Assembly (NCBI RefSeq): GCF_004765785.1
Contig: NZ_SBIT01000016.1
Location: forward strand, 94,583 to 158,582
Source: Halorussus ruber
GTDB lineage: Archaea; Halobacteriota; Halobacteria; Halobacteriales; Haladaptataceae
DNA length: 64,000 nucleotides
Direction: 5' to 3'
The position numbers and the translations under genes are program-made. Of this stretch, positions 45,138 to 53,666 are shown piece by piece. Every line of letters begins with the position of its first letter. Position 1 is the stretch's first letter. The notes below the pieces were generated by a model. That model worked only from the letters and a program-made list of their open reading frames with translations, was not told the DNA's origin and made no database searches.

Positions 45138-45647
45138 CTACAGTTCCTTCTCGCGGACGTATTCGGCGTAAGTCTCGCCCGCGAACTCCGACTCTCGGCT
45201 TCCGACCGTCCGGTAGCCGTTGCTCTCGTAGAAGGCGTTGCCGACCTCGTTGTCGGCCAGCACGATGAGACGGAGTCGCTCGGCCCCGCGGTCGGTCAGC
45301 CAGCTTTCGACGCGCTCCAGCATCGCCGACCCCGCGCCCTCGCCCCAGTAGTCGGGGTGAACGTAGATTCGCGGGAGTTCGGCGGCCTCGTCCTCGGCGA
45401 GGACGCCCTGCGCGAACCCGACGACTGTTGAACCATTTTCCTCCTCGCTCTCGGCCACGAGGAACACGCCGTCGTCGCGCTCGACCGACCGGCGCAGTTG
45501 GTTGAGGTCGTACCACTCGTCCACGACCGACTCGACCGGTTCCGGGCCGAGGAGGTCGTCGTAGGCGGCGTGCCACGACTCGCGGGCGACGCGCCGAACG
45601 TCGGCCACGTCGCCGGTCTCCGCCGGTCGGATGGTGTGGTCGTCCAT
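45138..45647 (-). CDS. GNAT-family N-acetyltransferase
   Basis: The 169-residue GNAT enzyme starts MDDHTIRPAETGDVADVRRV. The acetyl-CoA-binding motif A is in LPRIYVHPDYWGEGAGSAML, and motif B is DNEVGNAFYESNGYRTVG. The substrate is unknown. The ATG at 45645-45647 is preferred over the ORF start at 45674. It is divergent from the uracil-DNA-glycosylase-like gene, whose start is 79 bases away. Confidence 0.9.
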   Translation of the reverse strand: MDDHTIRPAETGDVADVRRVARESWHAAYDDLLGPEPVESVVDEWYDLNQLRRSVERDDGVFLVAESEEENGSTVVGFAQGVLAEDEAAELPRIYVHPDYWGEGAGSAMLERVESWLTDRGAERLRLIVLADNEVGNAFYESNGYRTVGSRESEFAGETYAEYVREKEL

Positions 45648-45725
45648 GGCTGGTGAGTGTGCGACCGGCGACAAATAGCTTCCGCGAGCGAACGATTGAG
45701 TAGCGCGGGCCGCCTACCGACGGCC

Positions 45726-46409
45726 GTGCCAGACTTCCCCAGTTCCGACTCGCGGAACGTCCTCGAACCGGACTGCTCGCGGTGCCCCGCGCTGGTCGAG
45801 TCTCGGGATTGCATCGCGTGGGGCAACGGGGCGCTCGACGCCGACGTGGTGGTCGTCGGCGAGGCTCCCGCATTCGGCAACCCCGAGGCCGACCGGTGGC
45901 AGGGCGGCAACTGGACCGGAATGGCCTACACCTCGCGGCACTCCGGGCGGAAGGTTCGGGACCTCTTCGCCGACGCGGGCCTCGACGCCGCGGACCTCTA
46001 CTTCACGAACGCGGTGAAGTGCTTTCCGAGGGAGTCCGAGAGCGACGAGGCGGAGGACGCCGGAACCCCGACAAATCGGGAACCCGCCGCCGAGGAGCGC
46101 GCGAACTGCCGGAATCACCTCGTGACCGAAATCGAGCAGATTTCGCCCGCGGTGGTGGCGACCACCGGGAAGCACGCCACGCGGTCGGTGCTGGGCGACC
46201 GTTCCGGCGAATCAGGTGAATCGGGCCACTCTGGCGACTCCGGCGGCTTCATCGACTCGGTGCTGGAACCGGTCGAGTCCTCGGAACTCGGGACTGTCGT
46301 CCTGCCCCTCCTTCACCCCTCCTACCAGAACGTCTGGTTGCCCCGAATCGGCTACGAGTACGAGGAGTACGTCGCCGAGATTCGGGGGGTCGTCTCGGCG
46401 CATCGGTGA
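45726..46409 (+). CDS. Uracil-DNA glycosylase-like protein (family 4/5-type)
   Basis: The 227-residue protein from a GTG at 45726 begins MPDFPSSDSRNVLEPDCSRC. The N-terminal Cys set (CSRCPALVESRDCIAWG) is expected to hold an iron-sulfur cluster. The motif VVVGEAPAFGNPEADRWQGG corresponds to the active-site loop, and LHPSYQNVWLPRIGYEY carries the second motif. It should remove uracil from DNA. A Gly/Ser/Glu/Asp low-complexity insert (about residues 157-172) separates the two halves. Confidence 0.9.
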   Translation: MPDFPSSDSRNVLEPDCSRCPALVESRDCIAWGNGALDADVVVVGEAPAFGNPEADRWQGGNWTGMAYTSRHSGRKVRDLFADAGLDAADLYFTNAVKCFPRESESDEAEDAGTPTNREPAAEERANCRNHLVTEIEQISPAVVATTGKHATRSVLGDRSGESGESGHSGDSGGFIDSVLEPVESSELGTVVLPLLHPSYQNVWLPRIGYEYEEYVAEIRGVVSAHR

Positions 46410-46467
46410 CAACCTGCTCAACTGTTGGCAAGTCTATTTTTACTCGGGGAGGTCGATAGCCCACGCG

Positions 46468-47115
46468 ATGAGCATCATCGCGGAGTTCACGACGCCCGCC
46501 GAGGATTTCGCGCTGGGCGACGCGCTGGCGGACCACCCCGACGTGCGAATCGAACTGGAGAAAGTCGTCCCCACGCGGATGCAGATTCTCCCCTTCTTCT
46601 GGGCGTGGGGCGAGGACTTAGACGAGTTCGACGAGACGGTCCGCGAGCAACCAATCGTGGCCTCGCTCCGGGTCGTTGACACCGTGGACGACCAGCGACT
46701 CTATCGCGTGGAGTGGACCGACGTGATAACCGACCTCGGGCGAATCATCCGGAACGCCGACGCCACCGTGCTGGAGGCCAGCGGCCAGCGCGACGCGTGG
46801 CGATTCGAACTCCGGTTCCCGTCCCACGAGGAGGTCCGAGGATTTCAGGCCGACTGCAACGAACACGACATCTCGCTGGAACTCCAGCGACTCCACTCGC
46901 TGACCGAACTCGACGCCGACGGCAAGTACGACCTGACGACCGAACAGCGCGACACCCTGTTGACCGCGCTCGAACACGGCTACTTCGAGGAGCCGCGCGG
47001 TATCACGCTGGAGGAACTCGCCGACCAACAGGGTCTCTCGCCGACCGCGGTCTCGGGTCGGATGCGCCGGGCCGAGGCCAAACTCATCGCGCGGACGCTC
47101 GTCACCGACACCTGA
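46468..47115 (+). CDS. HTH-10 family transcription regulator
   Basis: The 215-residue Bat-like regulator starts MSIIAEFTTPAEDFALGDAL, has a central sensor-like beta/alpha region (LYRVEWTDVITDLGRIIRNA) and ends with the HTH-10 motif: LTTEQRDTLLTALEHGYFEE, ITLEELADQQGLSPTAVSGR, and a recognition helix of the MRRAEAKLIARTL type. Regulators of this type control diverse metabolic and stress genes in haloarchaea. The ATG at 46468 is preferred. Confidence 0.93.
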   Translation: MSIIAEFTTPAEDFALGDALADHPDVRIELEKVVPTRMQILPFFWAWGEDLDEFDETVREQPIVASLRVVDTVDDQRLYRVEWTDVITDLGRIIRNADATVLEASGQRDAWRFELRFPSHEEVRGFQADCNEHDISLELQRLHSLTELDADGKYDLTTEQRDTLLTALEHGYFEEPRGITLEELADQQGLSPTAVSGRMRRAEAKLIARTLVTDT

Positions 47116-47157
47116 GACGGTTGATTTCGGCGTCGGCCGCCCGCGCCGACGCTCCCT

Positions 47158-47688
47158 TCAGAGCAGGCCTTCTTCCTCGGCGAGCAGGAGCGCCTCGATG
47201 GTGGCGTCGTTGGCGGGGTTTTCGCGGGCGGCGTCTAAGGCGTCCTCGACCGGCATGGTCCGGACCGAGAGGAACTCGTTGCTGTCGAGATTGCGCTCGA
47301 CGGGGGTCAGGCCCTCGGCGAAGACGATGCCGCGCTCGTGGCGCAGGACGCCGGTCGAGCAGTAGAAGTCCTCCAGCAGGCTGACGCCCGCTGGCTCGAA
47401 GCCGGTCTCCTCGCGGAGTTCGCGCGCTCCGGCTTGGGTATAGGACTCGCCATCTTCGACGATTCCGGCCGGGCATTCGAGACAGGTCTCGCGGATGGCT
47501 GGCCGGTACTGCTCGACGAAGACGACCTGCCCGTCGGTGACCGCCAGAATCACGACCGCGGGCGGGAGTTCGGCCCAGTAGTACTTCTTTCTCGAGCCGT
47601 CGGGCTGTTCCACGAGGTCGTAGCCCCCGGTGTACCACCCGGTTTCGTACTCGGCGACCGACTCGATGACGCGCCAATCGTCGCTCAT
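47158..47688 (-). CDS. NUDIX hydrolase (ADP-ribose pyrophosphatase-like)
   Basis: The 176-residue protein has the NUDIX box GARELREETGFEPAG with the preceding glycine block CPAGIVEDGESYTQA, and an N-terminal beta region (VAEYETGWYTGGYDLVEQPD). It is similar to ADP-ribose/sugar-nucleotide pyrophosphatases. It converges on the HTH-10 gene. The 442-base upstream gap holds family A repeat copy 3. Confidence 0.92.
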   Translation of the reverse strand: MSDDWRVIESVAEYETGWYTGGYDLVEQPDGSRKKYYWAELPPAVVILAVTDGQVVFVEQYRPAIRETCLECPAGIVEDGESYTQAGARELREETGFEPAGVSLLEDFYCSTGVLRHERGIVFAEGLTPVERNLDSNEFLSVRTMPVEDALDAARENPANDATIEALLLAEEEGLL

Positions 47689-47788
47689 GGGTGGAAAATC
47701 GAGGGCGGGTGGGTAAAGTGTGGCTCCTCGGAGTGGGAGTCCCTCGGAGATAAAACTCGGGTCAGAAGCTATCTCGGCACTCTACCCG

Positions 47789-48011
47789 GCGCGCGCTGGC
47801 GGGGCGCTCTCGTGCGCCCCGCCGAACCGCGCGAGGGCTGAGGACCGCAGGGTGTGAGCGAACGCGAACCCCGAGGCTTGCGAGACGCCGCGCGTCTCGC
47901 TGATCTGCGAACGTCGTTCGCAGAGACCGCAGGCGGTTGGGGAGGCGTGAGGCTGTCGCGGCGCGGTTGCGGTGCTGTGCGGTGACTCCGAGGCTTCGGG
48001 AGTAGCTAGCT
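47789..48011 (+). repeat. Structured dispersed repeat, family A, copy 3 (longest)
   Basis: It starts CGGCGCGCGCTGG and then has a perfect 10-bp hairpin at 47798-47823 (arms GGCGGGGCGC and GCGCCCCGCC, loop of six). Next come GAACCGCGCGAGGGCTGAGG and ACCGCAGGGTGTGAGCGAAC. Two further perfect 9-bp hairpins follow at 47880-47900 and 47904-47924, absent from copies 1 and 2. Then come GACCGCAGGCGGTTGGGGAG, a GCGGTTGCGG-rich stretch and AGCTAGCT at 48004-48011. It lies between divergent genes: the NUDIX gene and a DtxR-like gene. Confidence 0.78.
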
Positions 48012-48130
48012 CTCCGTCTCGTCCCGTACTGTCTCGTGCTGACCTGCCTTCCCACGGAACTTACCCGCACAACCAACCCGAAGCCCGCTTGGAACACGTT
48101 TATACTCGCCCGCCCCGTCAATCCACGACG

Positions 48131-48628
48131 ATGACCGATGTCTCCGAGAGCGTCGGTCGGTACCTCAGCACCATCCACGTGCTGACCGCCGAGGCCGACC
48201 GGCGGGCGCGACCCGGCGAACTCGCCGACCTCCTCGACGTGAGCGCCCCGAGCGTCACCGGGATGCTCGCCACGCTCGACGACCGCGGCCTCGCGGTCTA
48301 CGAGAAGTACGAGGGCGTCACGCTCACCGAGGAGGGCGAGGCGGCCGCCCGCGAGTTCGCGTGGCGGCGGTGCGTGGCCGAGAACTTCCTCGAAGACGAC
48401 CTCGAACTGGACCTGTCGGCGCTCGCCGACGGCGAGGCGAGCGAACGGGACGGCGAACCCGAGGACCCCCGAGCCATCGGGCAGGTGCTGTCCGACGAGG
48501 CGGTCCACCGCCTGAAGGACCTCGTGAACCACCCCTGCGACGGCGAGTGCAACGCGCCCAACGACGAGTACCGAGCGTGTAGCGACGACGTGCGCGAGAC
48601 CGCCGAGAGTGCGGACGCGGAGTCGTAG
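48131..48628 (+). CDS. DtxR/MntR-type metal-dependent regulator
   Basis: The 165-residue regulator has an N-terminal winged helix (RYLSTIHVLTAEADRRARPG, then ELADLLDVSAPSVTGMLATL) and a DtxR dimerisation/metal region with EFAWRRCVAENFLEDDLEL. The C-terminus has three Cys in CDGECNAPNDEYRAC, which may hold a metal. Proteins of this type regulate iron or manganese homeostasis. The ATG at 48131 follows a GTTTATACTC-type box near 48098. Confidence 0.9.
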   Translation: MTDVSESVGRYLSTIHVLTAEADRRARPGELADLLDVSAPSVTGMLATLDDRGLAVYEKYEGVTLTEEGEAAAREFAWRRCVAENFLEDDLELDLSALADGEASERDGEPEDPRAIGQVLSDEAVHRLKDLVNHPCDGECNAPNDEYRACSDDVRETAESADAES

Positions 48629-48766
48629 CCGAGGCGCTCCTCGGAGAGGAGCCTATCGAGGAAAGAAACAAAATTGTTTGCTAAGGGATTGTAATTGTTT
48701 CCTTCCCTGATGTTCTCAATTCTCTACCCAACCGCTACAGTAGTCAACCCCTACAGTAGTCAACTC

Positions 48767-49177
48767 TTACAGTAGCTCCCGGTAAACGCGGCCGAACGCC
48801 TGCCGCCGGAGTGTCGCCACCGCGGCGCGCTGTTCGCTCTGATACGTCGCGGCCACGACGGTCTCGCCGAGGGCGTCGTGCCACGCGACGTGCTCGACGT
48901 TCTCCGACCCCTCTTCGATGACCTCTCGGTCGCGGTCGGCCAGCCACTCGTCGTACTCCTCGCGCGTGCCGGTCCGGACCGCCAGCAGCGACGCGAACAG
49001 CGCGTCGCGGGCGGTCTCGACCACGTCGCCGGTCACGCGCTGGTCGTACTCCTCGGCGTCGAAGGCCATCGCCTTCGCCGTCTCCTTGACGACGGTCTGG
49101 GCCGCGGGACCGACCGCGTCGTACCGCTGTCGGGCGTCGGCTTCGGATTCGGGCGCGAGAAAGCCGTGTGTCTCCAT
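48767..49177 (-). CDS. DUF5809-family hypothetical protein
   Basis: A helical 136-residue protein (METHGFLAPESEADARQRYD; ETARDALFASLLAVRTGTRE; LRRQAFGRVYRELL) without metal-binding residues or membrane segments. It resembles DUF5809, a haloarchaea-only family often found close to DUF5810, which is encoded a short distance away at 49409-49876 on the same strand. Function unknown. Confidence 0.78.
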   Translation of the reverse strand: METHGFLAPESEADARQRYDAVGPAAQTVVKETAKAMAFDAEEYDQRVTGDVVETARDALFASLLAVRTGTREEYDEWLADRDREVIEEGSENVEHVAWHDALGETVVAATYQSEQRAAVATLRRQAFGRVYRELL

Positions 49178-49280
49178 GCGTGGAGTTTGACAGGCCGGGG
49201 ACTACTGGTTTTCGTCTAGGCGCTAGAGCCCAAGGAGATGTGACCAGAACTACGGACGATTCTATCGGTGTGTTGTTCTC

Positions 49281-49341
49281 TTGAAGCCCCCGCCCGCTCG
49301 CGGTCCGGACGACCGCGAGCGCGCGGCCCCTTCATCCCGAC
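49281..49341 (+). repeat. Short intergenic repeat, family B, copy 3
   Basis: TTGAAGCCCCCGCCCGCTCG, a perfect 11-bp hairpin (CGCTCGCGGTC and GACCGCGAGCG with a five-base loop), then GCGGCCCCTTCATCCCGACC. The outer blocks match copy 1 at 4839-4877, but copy 1 has no equivalent central hairpin. Confidence 0.5.
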
Positions 49342-49408
49342 CGGCGGAAAATCAGTCGGGCGTCTGCCGGTGGTCTGTCGCACCGAGCACCCGCTGGCAG
49401 ATGGTCGG

Positions 49409-49876
49409 CTACTCCTCGTCGCTCTCGTCGGTCGCTTCGTCGCCCTCGACTTCCTCGTCGTCCAGCATCTCCTCGGTCATCTCGCGGGCCTCTTGGAGAA
49501 TGCCTTGCGCCTCGGCGTCGAGTGCGCCCGCACCGGCACCGCCCTGCCCGCCAGCGCCGCCGGTCATCGACCCGCGGCCCTGCGAGTTCGCGCGCTCTAA
49601 CTCGTCCTCGAAGAGGTCCCCGCCCCGCGGTTCGTCGCCGTGGCTGTGGTCGTGGCCGGTCGTATCTTCGAACACCTGCGGGAAGCCGACCTCCTTGGCG
49701 TACTCCTCGACGCGCTCGGCGAGTTCCTCCTCGCCCTGCTGTTGCCACTCCGGCGCGTGGTCGTCCAGCCACGCCTCGTGGCCCTCGTCGCCGAGCATCG
49801 CCGTGAACGCGAGGTGGTTGGCGAGGTGTTCGGCGTCGGACTGGGGCGTCTCGCAGACCGGACAGGCGTATCCCAT
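49409..49876 (-). CDS. DUF5810-family zinc-finger-like protein
   Basis: The 155-residue protein from the ATG at 49874-49876 starts MGYACPVCETPQSDAEHLAN, a C2H2-like knuckle, followed by a helix-rich section and a Gly/Ala-rich, then acidic tail. It matches DUF5810, a haloarchaeal family. It has a gap of 37 bases to the upstream rimI-like gene, so the two may be co-transcribed. Confidence 0.8.
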   Translation of the reverse strand: MGYACPVCETPQSDAEHLANHLAFTAMLGDEGHEAWLDDHAPEWQQQGEEELAERVEEYAKEVGFPQVFEDTTGHDHSHGDEPRGGDLFEDELERANSQGRGSMTGGAGGQGGAGAGALDAEAQGILQEAREMTEEMLDDEEVEGDEATDESDEE

Positions 49877-49913
49877 GCCCGAGCGTTGGTCTCCGGCACC
49901 GAAAAGCGCCACG

Positions 49914-50423
49914 CTACTCGTCCAAATCCACGACCATGATAAGCGCGTCCTCGCCGTCGTCGTAGTACCGGGGAATCGTCCGGAGGTACTCGAAGCCGAA
50001 GTCCCGGTAGAGCGCTCTCGCGCGCTCGTTGCTCGCCCGGACCTCCAGTTTCACGCTCCGGGCACCGTCGACCTCCAGCACGTGGAGCGCCCGCTCCAGC
50101 AGGCCCGCGCCGATGCCCTCGCCGCGGTGGTCGGGATGGACCGCGATGTCCTTGATGTGGCCGAACGACCGCCCGTGGTTCGGCACGAGGTTGGCGACGA
50201 CGTAGCCCACGACGCTCTCGGCGTCGTCGGAGCCGTATCCCGCGGTCTGGTCGTCTTTGGTCGCCACCAGAAAGCCGGACTCCTCGACGTAGCGGTCGAA
50301 CGCCGAGAACGGCCACGGCTGGTCGAACGAAGCCCGTTCGATGCGAAGCACGGCGAGCAGGTCGGCCTGCGCGGCCTGGCGAATCTCCACGTCGCCCTCG
50401 TCACCCACGGGAGTCGTTGTCAC
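49914..50423 (-). CDS. rimI: Ribosomal-protein-alanine N-acetyltransferase-like (RimI)
   Basis: The 169-residue GNAT protein has ASFDQPWPFSAFDRYVEESG and the acetyl-CoA motif DIAVHPDHRGEGIGAGLLER, then EVRASNERARALYRDFGFEY, typical of RimI/Ard1-type enzymes that acetylate protein N-termini. Archaeal RimI acetylates a broad set of proteins. The start ATG at 50421-50423 gives MTTTPVGDEGDVEIRQAAQA. Confidence 0.9.
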   Translation of the reverse strand: MTTTPVGDEGDVEIRQAAQADLLAVLRIERASFDQPWPFSAFDRYVEESGFLVATKDDQTAGYGSDDAESVVGYVVANLVPNHGRSFGHIKDIAVHPDHRGEGIGAGLLERALHVLEVDGARSVKLEVRASNERARALYRDFGFEYLRTIPRYYDDGEDALIMVVDLDE

Positions 50424-50660
50424 TAACCGCGGCTTCTCGCCCGACCCTTAAGAGTGTCATGCCCGACGGCGACCCCGTAATTCTTTAGTACTATTAATCA
50501 TAAGAACGAAATGCACTCTCCGGCCGGAGGTGCAAGCTCCCGAAATCTCCCCCACCCACCCCCACCTTTTGCGCCGCGTCGGCGAGTTAACCGTTCCATA
50601 GTCGTGAGACTACCGACGTGGTTACTCCCGTTCCCATATAAAGTACGTAATCGCAGTAGT

Positions 50661-50669
50661 TAATTTAAA
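50661..50669 (+). promoter_or_regulatory. TATA-like box of the 21-aa ORF
   Basis: TAATTTAAA lies 40-48 bases before the ATG at 50709, leaving room for a leader of about 15-20 bases that would contain the Shine-Dalgarno at 50695-50701. Confidence 0.45.
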
Positions 50670-50708
50670 GTATGTGCAACGGTATCATACCTGTGGAGGT
50701 GAAAGAGT

Positions 50709-50774
50709 ATGTTCGGATTTATCATGGAGTCATGCGGCTACCCGACCCACGACGAACCAGCCTGTCAGTACTGA
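50709..50774 (+). CDS. 21-residue microprotein with Shine-Dalgarno
   Basis: The frame reads MFGFIMESCGYPTHDEPACQ plus one Tyr before TGA. GGAGGTG at 50695-50701, seven bases before the ATG, is an unusually good ribosome-binding site in a window where most starts look leaderless. A TATA-like box sits further upstream at 50661. Two Cys and one His (C9, H14, C19) could bind a metal, for instance as a dimer. It lies in the gap between rimI and the convergent aconitase 3' end. The size makes a regulatory or leader-peptide role possible. No family is recognised. Confidence 0.5.
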   Translation: MFGFIMESCGYPTHDEPACQY

Positions 50775-50940
50775 CGGACGCGCCCAGTCGAATCGGCCGA
50801 CGACCACCTTTTCAGACTTCTCGCTCGTCGTAGCACTCGACCGTCATCGCTCTGTCCGTTCTCGACTCCGGTAGCGCGACCAGTCACCGCCCGGCCATCG
50901 CTGGCGGGGACGCGAAAAAACGGAAAATTGGGTGTGCGAG

Positions 50941-52917
50941 TTAGTCGTCCGCGGGCGCGGGCGAGTCGCCGCCGGACTCGGCCTGCTTCTTCGTGTGCGA
51001 GAGCTTGCCACCGTCGGCGAGAATCTGGCGCTCGCGCTCGGAGGCGTCGAGGTGGGCCGTCGCTTCCCACTCGTCGTTGACGCGAACCGTGAACTCTTCC
51101 TTACCGGAGCGGACCGCCTCGGCCACGTCGTCCACGATTTCGATGTTGTCGCCCTGGTCGATCTTCTCGTAGGTCTCCTCGTCGATGGTCAGCGGGATGA
51201 GACCGAAGTTGAAGAGGTTCGCCTTGTGGATGCGGGCGAAGCTCTGGGCGAGGACGCCCTCGACACCGAGGTACATCGGGCACAGCGCCGCGTGTTCGCG
51301 GGAGCTACCCTGACCGTAGTTCTCGCCAGCCACGAGGAACCCGCCGTCGGACTGCTGGGCGCGCTCGGCGAAGTCCTCGTCGACGCGCGAGAGGGTGAAC
51401 TCCGAGAGCTTCGGGATGTTCGACCGGAACTTCAGGATGTCCGAAGTCGCCGGGATGATGTGGTCGGTCGTGATGTTGTCCTCCATCTTGAGGAGGTTCG
51501 GTCCTTCGAGGTCCGAGCCCATCTCGTCCTTCAGCGGCACGTCGCCGATGTTCGGACCCTTGATGAGTTCGTCGTCGGGAGCCTCGTCGGGCGCGATGAG
51601 GTCCACGTTGCTACCGAGGTACTCCTCGGGCATCTCGAATCCGGGGTCCTCGAGGTCGCCGAGTTCGTCGGCGAGGTTGCGCGGGTCCACGATTTCGCCC
51701 TTGATTGCCGCCGCGGTGGCGACTTCCGGCGAGCAGAGGTAGACGTTGTCGTCCTCGATGCCGGACCGACCCTCGAAGTTGCGGTTGAAGGTACGCAGCG
51801 AGACCGAATCGCTGGCCGGGACGTGACCGATGCCGATACAGGCACCACACGTCGCCTCGGAGAAGTTGACGCCAGCGGCCATCATCTCGGCGACGTGGCC
51901 GTTCCGGGCGAGCATCTCGGAGGCCTGCTTGGAACCGGGCGCGACGATCATCTCGGTCGTCTGGTTCGTCGAACGGCCCTCCAGCATCTTGGCGGCCGGG
52001 AGGATGTCCTCGTAGGCACCGTTCGTACAGGAGCCGATCATGACCTGGTCGACTTCCGTGCCCTCGACTTCGCTGACGGGCACGACGTTGTCGGGCATCG
52101 AGGGCTTGGCGATGAGCGGCTCGATCTCCGAGAGGTCGATGGTGATCTGGTCGTCGTAGTCGGCGTCCTCGTCGGGCGTGACCTCCTCGTAGTCCTCGGG
52201 GCGGCCGAGGCGCTCGAGGTAGTCCTTCGTGTTCTCGTCGGTCGGGAAGATCGAGGAGGTGGCACCGAGTTCGGTACCCATGTTGGTGATGGTCGTCCGC
52301 TCGGGGACCGAGAGCGTCTCGACGCCCGGACCGGTGTACTCGAAGATCTTGCCGACGCCGCCCTTCACGCTGAGGCGCCGCAGCATCTCGAGGATGACGT
52401 CCTTCGCGGTGGCCCACTCGGGGAGTTCGCCCTCGAGTCGGACCTCGACGACTTCCGGCATCTCGATGTAGTACGCGCCGCCGCCCATGGCGACCGTCAC
52501 GTCGAGACCGCCGGAACCGATGGCGAGTTCGCCCAGTCCGCCGGGGGTCGGCGTGTGGGAGTCGGACCCGAGCATCGTCTTGCCGGGTGCGGCGAAGTTC
52601 TCCTTGTGGACGTTGTGACAGATACCGTTTCCGGGTCGGGAGAAGTGCGCACCGTAGGTGCCTGCGGCCGACCGAAGGAAGCGGTGGTCGTCCGTGTTCT
52701 TGAAGTCGAACTGGTAGGTCTGGTGGTCACAGTACTGCGCCGCCAGCTCCGTCTGTACTTCGTCCAGTCCCAGCGCCTCGAACTGAAGCCACACGAGCGT
52801 CCCTGTCGTGTCCTGAGTGAGGACCTGGTCGATCTCGATTCCGATCTCCTCGCCGGTTTCGAGTTCGCCCTCGACGAGGTGGTCCTCGAGGATTTTCTCC
52901 GTTAGCGTCTGTCCCAT
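50941..52917 (-). CDS. acnA: Aconitate hydratase
   Basis: The 658-residue aconitase interconverts citrate and isocitrate in the TCA cycle. The N-terminal region has MGQTLTEKILEDHLVEGELE. The iron-sulfur-ligating Cys lie in MIGSCTNGAYEDILPAAKM and ATCGACIGIGHVPASDS. The substrate-binding motifs LGSDSHTPTPGGLGELAIGS and ENYGQGSSREHAALCPMYL are present. The start is the ATG at 52915-52917. Domain 4 ends in a short acidic tail. A TTTATAC-type box lies upstream near 52950 on the minus strand. Confidence 0.96.
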   Translation of the reverse strand: MGQTLTEKILEDHLVEGELETGEEIGIEIDQVLTQDTTGTLVWLQFEALGLDEVQTELAAQYCDHQTYQFDFKNTDDHRFLRSAAGTYGAHFSRPGNGICHNVHKENFAAPGKTMLGSDSHTPTPGGLGELAIGSGGLDVTVAMGGGAYYIEMPEVVEVRLEGELPEWATAKDVILEMLRRLSVKGGVGKIFEYTGPGVETLSVPERTTITNMGTELGATSSIFPTDENTKDYLERLGRPEDYEEVTPDEDADYDDQITIDLSEIEPLIAKPSMPDNVVPVSEVEGTEVDQVMIGSCTNGAYEDILPAAKMLEGRSTNQTTEMIVAPGSKQASEMLARNGHVAEMMAAGVNFSEATCGACIGIGHVPASDSVSLRTFNRNFEGRSGIEDDNVYLCSPEVATAAAIKGEIVDPRNLADELGDLEDPGFEMPEEYLGSNVDLIAPDEAPDDELIKGPNIGDVPLKDEMGSDLEGPNLLKMEDNITTDHIIPATSDILKFRSNIPKLSEFTLSRVDEDFAERAQQSDGGFLVAGENYGQGSSREHAALCPMYLGVEGVLAQSFARIHKANLFNFGLIPLTIDEETYEKIDQGDNIEIVDDVAEAVRSGKEEFTVRVNDEWEATAHLDASERERQILADGGKLSHTKKQAESGGDSPAPADD

Positions 52918-53084
52918 ATCGAACGAATATCGACCCTCCAAGGGTATAAATCCCGCGTGTTTCTATTCATTCCCCCTGTAGTAAACCCCGCCGCCGTGTG
53001 GCAAAAATTGTGTGAAGCGGGCCATCGTCTCACGTACGAGGCGACTCCGCCAACGCTAAATCGTTCCGGTCGGACTGAACGCAC

Positions 53085-53579
53085 ATGTTCGAAAGCGGCC
53101 CCTTCGTCGCCGAGTACGTGTCAGAGACCGACGACGAGCAGGTTCAGCCCAACGGCGTGGACCTCACCTTGGAAGCAGTCTACGAACAGCGCGAACCCGG
53201 CCGAATCGGGCGCGACGGCAAGGAGGTCGGCGACCGCCGACAGCTCGAAACCGAGCAGGTCGCCGACAACGCCCCCGAGACCTACTACCTGACGCCGGGC
53301 GGCTACGTCGTCCAGTACGCCGAGACCGTCGAGATTCCCGAGAACCACGTCGGCTACATCTACCCCCGGTCGTCGCTCCTGCGGAACTCCTGCATGCTCA
53401 ACACCGCGGTCTGGGACGCTGGCTACGAGGGCAAAGGCGAGGGCCTGCTGGAGGTCCACCACGACATCGAAATCGAGAGGGGTGCCCGCATCGCCCAACT
53501 CGTCCTCGCGGAGGCCGACCACGACGGCACCTACGCCGGAAGTTATCAGGGCGAGAACGTCGGCTTGGACGAGTTCTGA
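53085..53579 (+). CDS. dut: dUTPase/dCTP deaminase-family protein
   Basis: The 164-residue trimeric nucleotide hydrolase belongs to the Dut/Dcd fold: FESGPFVAEYVSETDDEQVQ, NGVDLTLEAVY, GGYVVQYAETVEIPENHVGY, YPRSSLLRNSCMLNTAVWDA and ARIAQLVLAEAD. The Dcd-like and Dut-like motifs overlap; haloarchaeal members of this length are usually annotated as dUTPase. It removes dUTP so uracil does not enter DNA, complementing the uracil-DNA glycosylase at 45726. It is divergent from aconitase. Confidence 0.9.
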   Translation: MFESGPFVAEYVSETDDEQVQPNGVDLTLEAVYEQREPGRIGRDGKEVGDRRQLETEQVADNAPETYYLTPGGYVVQYAETVEIPENHVGYIYPRSSLLRNSCMLNTAVWDAGYEGKGEGLLEVHHDIEIERGARIAQLVLAEADHDGTYAGSYQGENVGLDEF

Positions 53580-53666
53580 CCCCGAGACTTCGCTTTTTCG
53601 TTTCGACTGCACGACCGCGGCGCGTTTACTTCTCTACCAGTAGTCGATTTCCCCGGGTGGGACAGA

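Noticed and set aside
50674..50874. Plus-strand ORF of 66 codons overlapping the 21-aa ORF
   Set aside because: It begins at GTG without a ribosome-binding site and its translation is low-complexity; the 21-aa frame has the Shine-Dalgarno.
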